DNA of 64,000 nt, taken from the NCBI GenBank assembly GCA_002104905.1, contig MCFE01000469.1:1-64000 (forward strand), given 5' to 3'. Both the position numbers and the translations under genes were made by a program. The stretch's first letter is position 1; each line of letters starts with the position of its first letter. A model generated the notes under the pieces. The model searched no databases. It had not been told where the DNA came from and saw only the letters and a program-made list of their open reading frames with translations. Shown piece after piece: positions 45,459-55,593 of this stretch. The DNA comes from Basidiobolus meristosporus CBS 931.73 (taxonomy: Eukaryota; Basidiobolomycota; Basidiobolomycetes; Basidiobolales; Basidiobolaceae).

Positions 45459-45934
45459 CCCTATGCAAAATAATTTGGTGCTGCTGGTGGTTTCATTCTG
45501 GATCAGCCATCAGGATCCCATTGTGAGACCATCATAATATTGGCAGCTTGGAAGTATTTACCCTCTACACAAGCTAATGGTGGGATCACAGCAGCATGTG
45601 GCTAATTTACTGCCAAATAAAGTTTAAAAACTTGAGAGTGAGTGATTGGTGTTCTGACAAGAGTTGCATTGCATTGTTGCCATCTTTATGGGCTCTACAG
45701 CTACTCTGAGTGATTTAGCCAACAAGCATGTGCAATAGCATAATGTGGCAAGATACTTGGCGGCATTTTGATTGCCTCATTGTAAGCTTCTACTGGCATT
45801 TTAATGGCAGTATGGTAGCCTACAGCTAGTTCTCTATAATGCTACCATACCTAATTGCCAACTGGTACTTCCTTTTTCTACCTCCCCTTGCACAATTCAA
45901 ATATTCCACTGTAGAATTACCTCTCCTTATTTGC

Positions 45935-47172
45935 TTACCCTCTACTACCTTGGATATTCCACTTACAGCTTGAATCAAAAGAAGCCATGGCCTTCTGCTT
46001 ACTGAACTCTACAAATGCATACACCTGCCATAATTGACATTCTTTTATTACCTCAAATTTACGGCTTTTTAGTGTGATACTTGCAAAGTGGCCATATATC
46101 TTGTAATGCTGGTAACATATACATCTTGCAAACAAATGTGTGGTTGTTGCCACTTCTGCCATGAATACCTCCTGAATATCCGCAAAGAACTTCTTGGTAC
46201 TTAGCCAATATTTTCCTTCTCCCTGCTGGATTCTAGTCCTCCTAATAGGTGCACTCTGGCTCTTGCTTGTGTGAATTCTATATTGTATGGTGTAAAAGCT
46301 GGCTTGTAGCCAAGAAAAACCTAGCATACTTTTGTAAAGTTTTCTTAATAAAAATTGGTTGCTTGTTGCATCCAACCCAGCTTTGCACCATATAAATAAT
46401 TACCCATGCATTGGAGCAGCTTAGCTTCCTTATGCCATAGGCATAGGTGTCTCCATGTGCCCATCTGTCCTCAGTATTCTCCAGCACTTCCTTGCTGTCC
46501 TACATGTGACAACCCATCACATCCATGATGGACTTGAAGGTAAAGATCTTGATAAGATTGGGATATTGTAGTACATGCAACTTGACTTGTCTTCCTATCT
46601 CCCAACATATCTTCTCCATGGGAAGCTCACAAAAAGTAAAGCAAGGCCCAATATTCTTCACACATCAAAGAAGATGGAGAGGAGAATGGAAACATTAGCA
46701 GTAGAGATCTACCTGTGCAGCTTTATGCTTGTAGTATAGCCAGTCAAATCCTGTTCAAATTCTTTGCACAAAAGCTGTAGATGTGGCAAATTGGCAGTTG
46801 TGATCTGCTTCTGGATCAACATTACACAATGTCTACATATGACTTCCAATGCTTCTAATATGTTCTAGGTATAAATTGTTTCAGAAGGCCACTTGATTGA
46901 ATACCTCTCCAGTCCATCCAGTCCATACAATTGTATTGTTGCATATGCATATGAATACTGATTAAAGTCTATGAGCAGTACTTTAAGTAACAGATACTCT
47001 GTAATATCCTACCAACTCTTTCAAGCTTCTCTGGCTTCTTAAAGGGTTCATTTAGCTTTAAATGCCCTATATACAACTTGGTCAGCATTATAGCAATATG
47101 ATTGAAAGGAAATGTATTGCTCCCAGTGAAAAACTCTAGCTCCAACAGATACCCTCTATCTCAAGTAACTCC
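45935..47172 (-). pseudogene. Tnp2 transposase C-terminal part (Tnp2-3)
   Basis: Read leftwards: 47172-46500 in broken frames, 46487-46278, then 46375-45935 (146 aa) with FYTIQYRIHTSKSQSAP, W-L-S-T-K-K-F-F and HLFARCICYQHYKIYGHFAS, colinear with 2660-2298 of Tnp2-1. It lacks the solo LTR found at the equivalent of 46596, giving the empty site for 2948-4018. No catalytic core. Confidence 0.8.
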
Positions 47173-48090
47173 TACTGAACTCCATCATAACCAAGAAGGA
47201 TTATCAACAAGTAAACAGCTGTTTTCACAAGAGTTGGAAGCGCTGCCATTTGAGCTACACTCCAGTGAGCTGGATGAGCTTACAGAGAAAGGTGATTTGT
47301 CTACCATAGCCTTCATGTGCTTCACTATTGACAGAGTGGAGATCCCACTGACAAATAAAGCAGCAAAATCAAGAACTCAAAAGATTATTACAATGCCTTC
47401 AGTGGAGCTTTGGAACACTAACAGGCACTCCAAAAGGTTGAAGCACTTCTTCAAGAGGAGTGTACAAGATATTTCACTTGAGTATTGTAAGGTCTTACTG
47501 CATAGACTTGCAGATAAGGTACTAGACCTTGCAGTGCCAGCTGATAACCAGGATGTATGGAAACCAGTGATTTAATAGTGGCATATTGCTGTAGGGATGG
47601 TGCCAAAGTCATGGAAACATGTCATTACAGCAGAAATACTTATTGTGTGGTGGATTTTGATGAAGTTAATTGTTTAGTGTGGGGTTATGCTTAATTTTAG
47701 TGTAGGGTATAGAAGCTGGTATAGGTCAATACAATTGGCAAATGAGGTACATCTGAAGTTACAACATATATAAGTCAGTTTGTATGCATGAAAAGTATGA
47801 GAAATGGCTGAGTTGGGAAGTAATGAATATGAAATAGAGGCAATAGTCAATCAATGTACACAAGTATATGAGGTGATTGAGTGTCTGGGAGCAGAAAGTG
47901 AGAGAATTGGCAGAGTACAAAAGCCACTTGGGTATTGTTGTGATGAAGAATTTTGACTAAGTTTCTTATGAGATCTGGGGTGTTATTACATTTGACAATC
48001 TTTGTACCATGCCCTGACAGCTTAGTACCTCTTGATCACAGGATTTCAAGCTTGTGATGGCCTTTTGACCACATCATTACAATTACTACC
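47173..48090 (+). pseudogene. Tnp2 accessory protein C-terminal part (Tnp2-3)
   Basis: Homologous to 8045-8438 of Tnp2-1 and 49299-49990 (minus) of Tnp2-2: E-L-H-H-N-Q-E-G-L, DRVEIPLTNKAAKSRTQKII, SVELWNTNRHSKRLKHFFKR, CKVLLHRLADKVLDLAVPAD, stop at 47573. The tail to about 47760 still matches Tnp2-2. 47770-48050 has no counterpart in Tnp2-2 and shows no clear frame, and 48050-48090 returns to the conserved end (GGCCTTTTGA). Confidence 0.72.
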
Positions 48091-48097
48091 CATGGGG

Positions 48098-49298
48098 TTG
48101 AGTATCAGGGAAATGATGATTATTTTCTCACTGCAGAGGACTCTGCAGCTATAATCTAGCCTAAAGCAGTGCCTAAGAGCATCCTAGAAGTGATTATCCC
48201 TGTATTACAAGACATGATATGCAACTGGACCAGACATTGCTCATACTACTATATCAACCTATGTACAAACTTTGCCTATGCCTATTTAATCCATGTTCAT
48301 CAGCCCCAGACTGTAAAAGAGGTCTTAAATAGTCCTTGGATAGAGTATTGGAGATCTGCAATGACTGAATATCAAACTTGAGAGTGAGTTGAGTTACAAA
48401 CCTGCCAAAAGTCACTTAGATGCAGGTGGGGCTTCAACAAAAGCACAAGGCTAATTGTATATTATTAAACAATACAAAGCATGACTTGTGGCCAAAGGAC
48501 ATTCCTAAACAAAATGACTTGACTATACTGATACTTTTGAACTGGTAACCAATTTCAATTCCATCAGATTAATATTGACTATTGCAGCCAAATATAAGGT
48601 TTTTGATTGTCAAATGGATGTAAAAGCCGCAATTTGATTTGGAAACTTGATAAGGACATGTACAAGGATCTGCCTGTTGGGTTTGCTGACCAACATAGAC
48701 CCCATCTGGTTGGCAAGCTTAAGATCTATCTATATGGTCTGTAACAATATCTCAGCCTGGAATTGCAAGAAAAACTCTTATTTGACAACATTCAGTTTCC
48801 AACAGAATACAACTAATTAAAGTATCTACCCTAACTCAGAAAGAGCAAGCTCAGCTGTATCAGCTCTATAAGTGGCTGATATTATTGTAGCTGCCAATAA
48901 CCCAGAAACACTGGAAGAGACTAAACCCAGCCTATCTATAGAGCTCAGGATGTCCAATATAGTAGAGCTCAGTTACTACATAGTGATAAAGGTCCCCATG
49001 GACAGATGTACACAGACTATTACCCTGAGTCAATTCCAGTATATTCAAAATATACTAAAGAAGTACTAAATGAATGACTCTAAACCAGTATCTAACTCAA
49101 TGAAAATAAACCAATATGGTTAAGAAAGCCTTAAAGATTTAGGCTATTGTTGAAAAGTACCTATTACTTTACTTCATGATGATCACAGATACATATAATA
49201 GATAGAAATCCAAATTCCCATGCTAAGGCTAGGCACGTAAATATTAGACAACACTTCATATGCAAAGCTATAGAGAATAACTTAGTTATCTTTGCTTA
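48098..49298 (+). pseudogene. copia-A C4: reverse transcriptase and RNase H remnant
   Basis: Continues C4 after Tnp2-3: the C-T-A-E-D-S-like linker, P-K-S-I-L-E-V-I-I-P-V at about 48172, QPQTVKEVLNSPWIEYWRSA, broken RT palm (the D-V-K-A-A-I segment near 48620), V-A-D-I-I-V-A-A-N-N at 48870 with YVDD lost, QTITLSQFQYIQNILKKY, and after a large deletion RNase H relics (R-N-P-N-S-H-A-K-A-R, F-I-C-K-A-I-E-N-N-L-V). It ends in L-A-Y at 49298, where Tnp2-2 begins. Confidence 0.8.
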
Positions 49299-50985
49299 CC
49301 CTATGAAAAATTGTTGGGATGATCCTATCAAAAGGCCACCACAAAGTTAAAGTCCTGTATACCTGTTGAAACTTCAGTTGTACCTTGATTGCCAATTGTA
49401 TAGACCTATACACATCCCTCTACCCTACACTTACATTAAGCCAAGCCCCACACTCAACAAGTAACTTCATCAAAATCCACCACTCAATAAGTATTTCTGC
49501 TGTAACACTCTGGTTCCGCAACTTTGGCGGGAACCCAATTGCTTTATGCCACTGTTCATTCACTGGTTCCCACACATCCTGGTTTTCAGCTGGCACTGCA
49601 AGGTCTAGCACCTCATCTGCCAGTCATTGCAATCAATCCTTGCAAATTCCAGTGTGTTTTCTTGTGCACTGCTCTTGAAGAAGTGCTGCAACCTCTTGGT
49701 GTGCCTATTAATGTTCCAAAGCTCCACTGAAGGCACTGTGATAGTCTTTTGAGCTCTTGATGTTGTAGCCCTGTTGGTCAGTGAGATCTTCACTCAGTCA
49801 ACAATGGAGGATGTGGAGGCTGTGGTAGACAAAATACCTTTTTCAGCAAGCTCATTTACCTTGCAGGAGTGTAGCTCAACTGGCTGCACTTCCAACTCTA
49901 GTGACAACAGCTGTTTTCTTGCTGGAAATTCTTCTTAGCTATGATGGGATTCAGTCTGTTCCTGGCTTGCAGCGTTAATTGGCAAGAACTGCCACTTTTC
50001 TTGCTTGCCTCTCTGTCTCAGGCTTGGGTAGACATTTTTCCCTTGACCCTCTCTTTTGACACTGCCATGTCTTTCACTGCTGCTTTGTCTGAGTGCTTCT
50101 TGTAAAGAACTATGTTTTTGCCTGGATAAATTCTGCTCTGATGCATCTGTTTTGGCCTGCTTGTCCCTTGCTGGCACTTTTCTGGCAACCTGACGTTTCT
50201 TTTCCGTTTGTTTTGAGCTCTCAACTGTAGTTGTGACATGCTCCTGTAAAGGTGGCTGGTTTCTATCACTGCCAGGTCCTTCACTGCTGCTTTGACTGGG
50301 TGCTTCTTGAGTTTTACTACGCTTTTTCCTTGATAAATGTTGTGCTGGTGCATCCATGTCTGCCTGCTTGCCCCTAATTGACACTCTTCCAGCTACCTGC
50401 CATCTCTTTGATGCTTGTCTGGAGCTTTTAGCCCTGCTTGTAACAGGCTCTTGAGGAATCCGCTGGTTTTTAGCCATGGCACCCTTGTTCTTCTGCCTTT
50501 GATGGTTTTGGCTATTCTGAAGATACTTTCTTAGCATACTAATGCTGGCCCAAAATCCATTTCCCTGTTTGAATCCAGGATACTGCTCATGGAACAAGTC
50601 AAGTGCATTCTGCTTGGCCTTGAGTTCCTGCAGGTCCCATATTATGCCAGCCTTAAGGTGATGGCATGCTAGACTTCTGGCAGCCTTTTGTATATTAGCC
50701 CACTCTTCACTATTGCACTCAACAGCTTCACAGATCTTGAATATTGTTTGATTTTTAGTCTTGGACATAAACACCACATTGTCTCCCTCCCATGCTATGA
50801 TAGGTTCTTCTGTGGGCTTTATCTTTAGGCACTGTTGTTGTGCTTCAAAGACTCTACAGTGTTCCTCTGCTGTTACATTGGAAAATGGCTCAATTCTTGG
50901 CTGTGACATTGTGCTACTTGAGTTCCTTCATTGCAGCAAGGATACTGCTTTCTCTACCTGGAATATTGATTGCTCCACACATATT
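49299..50985 (-). pseudogene. Tnp2 accessory protein, middle and C-terminus (Tnp2-2)
   Basis: The longest intact stretch of the accessory protein: 50909-49935 reads 324 codons without a stop. From the N-terminal side: coiled-coil end (I-F-Q-V-E-K-A-V-S-L-L-Q), MSQPRIEPFSNVTAEEHCRV, W-E-G-D-N-V-V-F, EEWANIQKAARSLACHHLKA, F-W-A-S-I-S-M-L-R-K-Y-L, then two related units of about 57 residues rich in K, Q, S (each with a V-P/S-x-R-x-K-Q-A core and ending Q-S-S-S-E-x-x-G-S). After a stop at 49935 the C-terminal block continues in broken frames (SVELWNINRHTKRLQHFFKS) to W-W-P-F at the transposon end. The basic composition suggests nucleic-acid binding, unproven. No known domain recognised. Confidence 0.75.
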
Positions 50986-51190
50986 AGACTTGTTCCATTG
51001 TACCGTGCCAGGGCACGCGGCGCAATCCGCAGTCGTAAAGAACGATTGGGCACAATATTATAGCTACCAGAACGCAAGATTGTTGTTGGATGATTTTGCA
51101 CTATGCGGGACAATCTTGCACACTATGGCACAATCTGACACAATGAGGTTGGCACGGATGATTGCGCCAACTTGTAATGTTTGCATCACG
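50986..51190 (+). repeat. Harb-2 left end with GCACAAT-type subterminal repeats
   Basis: TIR AGACTTGTTCC, then GCACAAT/GCGCAAT/GGACAAT/GACACAAT units about every 20-40 bases (for example ggcgcaatccg, gggcacaatatt, gggacaatcttg, ggcacaatctg, gacacaatgag). The same array is in Harb-1 (22340-22480) and, inverted, in Harb-3 (61190-61394). Such arrays are the usual binding sites of transposase or its partner. Confidence 0.72.
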
Positions 51191-51728
51191 TGCGCAATTG
51201 GATACCGCTATAATGGCAGGTAAAATCTGGTATTTGGATATGTTTCTTTAATGTAAATGGAAATAAATGTGTATCACACTATAAACTACACTGATACTTA
51301 CCATTTTGGTTACCCTCACTCCAATTGGACAGTATCTCAGTGGTTAATTGGTCCAAAAGTATCCTGAAGCTGGCAGCCCCCAATTGGCTCATTATCTACA
51401 GAAAAAGCTACCTGATTTGCCATCAAATATCCCATTTTGTCCATTGAGCAAGTAAATCCCTGATCCTAGTGATTGGACAAGGTGTCATAGCTAGCACGCA
51501 AGCAATTGTGTAGGTGCAAAACAGATCCAATAGCTGCACTGGTATTACAGATGACGTATATATATGCAGGGTGTTTATTTATAGGGGTTCTGTCTCAAAT
51601 GTAAGACGACCTTGATATTACTTATATCAAAAATTTGATGATCACTGATTTGCAATGGCTTGATTTGGATCACAAAAAAAAAGGGTTGTTGGGATCATTA
51701 TGAATGTGAGCAATTCAAAGCAATCGCA

Positions 51729-52961
51729 TCATCTTCTCCTGGGTTTTTTTCTCACAGGGATTACTACTGAAGCATTTGGTAGTGACTCACTTTGCACACC
51801 TATACTACATCCTGGCTGACTATCATCTTGGCTACTTGTGTATTTGTAGTCAGTATTTTGCCTCCTAGTTGATGAGTGTGATGCTGCAGCTTGGCCGCGC
51901 TGAATTGCTCCAACTGAACCAACTGAACCGGCCTGTAGTGCCACGTGCTGACGCGATCTTTTACTTGCCAAGGGCTCCGGTGGTTGAGGCACTTCATGTT
52001 GGTCATCATCAGTCAGTTCACCAGAAGTAACTCGCTGATGGTCAGGCAAAACGGCATGCGCAGGCGCGCCTTGACGCGTTGAGATGGCCCTTGGCTGAGT
52101 TCAATGTGATGCCGCATGTTGACGCAACTTGGTCCGCTCCAATGGACTTGTGTCTAAATGAGCAGTTTGGCAAGTTCTTGTAGTTTTGCTCTGAAGCACG
52201 CGCGTTGACTTGACGCGGGGCATTCTGGCAAAGGGTGTTGGCGTGGTTGGGACTGACGTGCGCTGGCACGCTGTGGTTGCAAGAGATGGTAGGGAATCCA
52301 GCAAGGTGTGCTGGCGCAATCTGGACAATGTTGCTTGCGGTCTGTATTCTTCCTCCTGAAGCTCACCATCTGATTCCTCAAGGTACTCACTTACCCTCTG
52401 TCTGATACTTTGGAGCTGTTGCCTGGATGAGTCCTGTGTATATTGCTCTTGGAAGCCACTTAGCTCTACTAATATATCATGTAGTACATTAGTCATTTGA
52501 GGCAAAAACTCATTCAAAATCTCTTTGGTTCCCAAAGTTGAGGCACAAACAGACACGTCCGGCCTGTACTGTGCAAATTGCGCGCAAAATCATTCCTGCG
52601 CGGCTTCTTTGTCAAATCCCCTCACTCTCAGCTCATTCTTGATTTCAATACTTGTCTTGTTATATTTCTTTTTACATACATTGGCTGGCATCTTGATGTA
52701 GAACTCATGCCACAGCTTTCTACTCAAATTCTTCCATCTTTGTAGACTCTCTGAGGTATCTAGTTCTGCTAGATTAATGGGTAGTGCCCAAATATCTGTA
52801 TGAAGGCTCATCATAGACACTTGGGCCATACTAAAATCATTTGGCAAGAACTTGAATGGATCCGACATCAACTTTTCCGGTCCGGACCATGCTTGTGAGC
52901 TGGGGGATGGGTTTTGTCTGGGTTGTACTAAAGATGAGTTGAGGCTTGGTATGGGGACCAT
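51729..52961 (-). pseudogene. Harbinger second gene (Harb-2), 411 codons with two TGA
   Basis: A single frame from ATG at 52959-52961 to the end at 51729, interrupted only by TGA at about 52590 and 52101. Both TGAs stand where Harb-3 has CAA, so the ancestral codon was probably CGA (Arg). Visible parts: N-terminal Pro/Ser-rich 30 residues; DPFKFLPNDFSMAQ; a helical block with WHEFYIKMPANVCKKKYNKT; acidic EEYRPQ region preceded by EYLEESDGELQ; a long Thr/Gln/Arg-rich disordered region; basic C-terminus RKKPRRR that could be a nuclear signal. I recognise no family; PIF/Harbinger elements usually pair the nuclease with a Myb-like protein, and this could be its counterpart, but a SANT fold is not evident. 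Confidence 0.78.
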
Positions 52962-53320
52962 AGCAACTGATTTGGATATTTATACAGTAGTATATTGGCA
53001 TCAACCTGGTCTTATATGAAATATATATGAAAACTAAAGTGATTGTTGAATTTTCCATATGTTATGCATGATGCATCTTGGATTGCGTTGACACGGATCA
53101 GATCACATCAATTGCAGATTTTCTATTGGATTATAGACCTATGATTAAAGCATCAATAAAAGTACCAAGGCATTGTTTGCGGATGATTTTTGCAACATAA
53201 TGATGGGATACATGGCAATTGATGGAGATTTAACCATAATGTATTGAAAATCAGATAAATAATGCTGATCACGCCAAATCAATTCAAACCGCCTCCATAC
53301 AATCATCCATCAATTTTAAT

Positions 53321-54244
53321 ATGACTTACTCATCTGAATGGCCTTTTCTCATCAATCCCATCACTACCACTGGACTTCCTTCTGACACACTAGAGGAGAT
53401 CTATACCAAGTACTGTGGTCCATCTACCCCAATATACTCAAGGAGATCCCTTGTTAAGCTTCTCTGCTATTACAGGAACTATTGCCATACAAGGTTTCAT
53501 CCCACCATCCATGGCAACAAAAGTCCTAGAAGCTTTCATTCCTAGCTGACAGCAATGGAGAACCACCTTGCAGAGGGTATGAATGACTTAGAGCAAGCTT
53601 GGAATACTAAGTTCAGAAGCTCCAATAGACTTCCATATCCCAGAGTGTTCAGCAACAGGTTCCATATAAGAAGTATTTTGGATACCTTCCCAGTGAGGAT
53701 TAGCAGACCTTCTAGAGGGCAGAGGCACTTTTATTCTGGCAAGTACAAGGCACACTGTGTGAAGTTTCATGCACTGTCTGACATTGAGGGTAACATCATC
53801 TGGTTTAGTGGGCCATTTGCTGGAAGTAGGCATGACAAAGCACTCTGGGTAGAGAATCATTCAGAATCCAGTAGAAGGGAAAAATGTATGGCAGACTTAG
53901 CCTATATAGGAGAGGATTGTCAGAGATTGGGATGTATTACAGCTTATAGGAAGCCAAGGAATGGTGTGCTTAGCAGGAAGCAGAAGCTCTACAATGAGAT
54001 ATTTAATCATTACAGAGTAAGGGTAGAGCATACATTTGGATATCTGAAGAGATTCAGCATATTGGCAGGTAAATACAGAGGAAAGTCATATATAGGTGAA
54101 AACAGCAGAATAGGTAAAATAGTTAAGATACTTATTAATGCACAGTATGTTCATACAAGAAGACATCCACTGAGAGAAATATGTCTGGAGCATTATGAAG
54201 AGCAAATAAAGCAAGGAAAGCACTATTCTGAGCAACATAAGTAA
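53321..54244 (+). pseudogene. Harbinger DDE nuclease (transposase), Harb-2, one TAG
   Basis: DDE_Tnp_4-type nuclease. N-terminal 74 codons (MTYSSEWPFLINPITTTG, Y-S-R-R-S-L-V-K-L-L) end in a TAG at 53543-53545; the same frame resumes with L-T-A-M and runs 229 codons from the ATG at 53555. Numbering from that Met: first catalytic Asp D43 in ILDTFPVRI, GSRHDKALW around 91-99, second Asp D114 in ADLAYIGED, and Glu E158 in RVRVEHTFGYLKRF. All three catalytic residues are present. The N-terminal part would be the DNA-binding/helical region. About 308 codons in total, short for the family. Harb-1 has the same TAG; Harb-3 has CAG. Confidence 0.88.
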
Positions 54245-54294
54245 GATTGAGTAAAATTACCAGTAACTGTATCATACCACTGGCATCATGGTAG

Positions 54295-54388
54295 AAACTA
54301 TAGTGCCAGATAGTGCCATAGAGTGCCAGATTGATCCGGCAACATAAACAGGCTGGCACTATGTGGCACTATCCAACGGAACAAGTCT
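54295..54388 (+). repeat. Harb-2 right end with TAGTGCCA subterminal repeats
   Basis: Three direct units (tagtgcca, tagtgcca, gagtgcca) then two inverted units (tggcact, tggcact) before the TIR GGAACAAGTCT. The mirrored array is in Harb-3 at 58020-58100. The motif differs from the GCACAAT array at the other end. Confidence 0.75.
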
Positions 54389-54522
54389 ATTATCTGCTCA
54401 TCCTGTTTCTGGACTATTTCCTGATTTCTCTGGGCCATTGCATCTATCCTATCAGCCACTGCACCTAACTGCTTCATTAAGGCTTTGGTATGAGCTGACA
54501 ACATACTTGCTAATATGGGCGG
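54389..54522 (-). pseudogene. Tnp2 accessory protein, coiled-coil part (Tnp2-2)
   Basis: Short host piece between Harb-2 and the solo gypsy-A LTR. Read leftwards it encodes ILASMLSAHTKALMKQL then G-A-V-A-D-R-I-D-A-M-A-Q-R-N-Q-E-I-V-Q-K, the helical block matching 6890-7020 of Tnp2-1. Confidence 0.85.
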
Positions 54523-55593
54523 TGTAGTGGGGTGAGAGTGACACCCACTGACAGATGTGCTCATTCCCATATTTTCTACTTCCCTATATCTCTACTACAC
54601 TTATTTTAGTTTTATCCCATTTGTCTTACCCAATCAGTACTATCCCATAAGCCGGTTGACTATCACACCTGCTTACCTTATTGCATCAGTTACCCCTCAC
54701 TTTATATAAGATTACTAGCTATAAGTACTTCTATATTAGGCAAGTACCCGTGCCAGTACCTGTGACATATGATTGACCCGTGTCACCATCCCTACCATTT
54801 CCGTACTATATATGGTATCCCCATGTTACACAGGTTTCAGAATACTGATTCCTGATTGGTTGGATGTGCTATGCCTCTTAGAACCTTCCGGCACCTACTT
54901 AGAACATTCTTAGGTCATTCTGATGTCATTAAGATTTCTATTGATATCCGGAACCTTCTGGAACACCATGATTAGTAATCACTTAGCCGGTAAGAAAAGT
55001 ATATAAGGGAGGCTATCCCTCAGCAATAAATCATCATCCCTTTTATCAATATACCAACTTGTTGATTAGTGTGATCACTGCTACCTGCTGCTACCTGAAC
55101 TTTCAACCCTAGACCACAGGACACTCCCAGGAAACCACGCTGACAGCCAACTGACCTTGGAGGCACTACTTGTGAGGAATACTCAGAGTAGGTATCTTTT
55201 ATTATATTTGATTCTTTCCCAAGTTTGTTCTTGTACAGGCAAAGATACTTTTCTGTCTTTGTAACTATTGAATACAGCTGCATTTTTATCAAGTCCCTGC
55301 TGGTGGAGTGTACAGTTGTTTTGACTTTGGAAGCTTTAGTACATTGTCATCTCAAAGGACGCTGAACCCAGCACATACTTTTGTTAAGACGCCAACTAAG
55401 TTGGGGATTGTAGCTCAATAGATTTCCCTTGACAAGCTTGTGGCTTTATTCCCCTTCACATTAGATTAGAAATAGAACCCAAGTATTCCTAGCAAGCTTT
55501 TGCCAGAGGTTATTGCACCCAGTGAACACCCCACACACAAAACACTTGAGAAGTGTTGGACGTATCTCTCCCTTGGACCTATACACCACCACA
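54523..55593 (+). mobile_element. Solo gypsy-A LTR inside Tnp2-2, TSD GCGG
   Basis: 1071 bp, TGTAGTGGGGTGAGAG to CACCACCACA, with GCGG at 54519-54522 and 55594-55597. The joined flanks taatatgggcggtggtgatg match taatatgggtggtggtaatg on the reverse strand of Tnp2-1 at about 6878-6897. TATA-like GTATATAAGGGAGGC at about 54999. Closer to the solo LTR of Tnp2-1 than to the 5' LTR at 8439 at several positions (for example gtaggtatctttt versus gtgtgtatctttt). Confidence 0.95.

Larger units (their letters stand above)
45459..48097. mobile_element. Tnp2-3: internally deleted Tnp2 transposon with both ends
   Basis: Starts CCCTATGCAAAATAATTTGG at 45459 and ends with the inverse, ...ACTACCCATGGGG, at 48097, inside the copia-A C4 linker. 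The left arm (45459-47172) is subterminal DNA and the transposase C-terminus; the right arm (47173-48097) is the accessory C-terminus. The join at about 47172 removes the transposase N-terminal two thirds and the accessory N-terminal two thirds. Flanks GATGG and GTTGA-type bases give no clean TSD. Because it keeps both ends it is a potential non-autonomous form. Confidence 0.75.
50986..54388. mobile_element. Harb-2: complete Harbinger-like transposon, TSD ATT
   Basis: 3403 bp from AGACTTGTTCC to GGAACAAGTCT, flanked by ATT at 50983-50985 and 54389-54391. The joined flanks cacatATTatctgc match the uninterrupted Tnp2-1 sequence near 7017-7029. Two genes: gene 2 (51729-52961, minus) and nuclease (53321-54244, plus), starting from a common central region and pointing to opposite ends. 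Both genes are one or two nonsense changes from open. The left 1.6 kb keeps many CpGs that are lost in Harb-1 and Harb-3, so it is the youngest copy. Confidence 0.92.

Noticed and set aside
45451-48103. A clean 5-bp TSD around Tnp2-3
   Set aside because: The flanks can be aligned as GATGG/GGTTG only with two mismatches and an uncertain right boundary.
50986-51190. CRISPR-like or satellite array at the Harb ends
   Set aside because: Units are 7-8 bases, irregularly spaced and in both orientations, as in transposon subterminal repeats.
53321-54244. Intact autonomous Harbinger nuclease
   Set aside because: A TAG splits the frame at 53543 and the partner gene has two TGAs. Catalytic residues are present, but autonomy is not supported.
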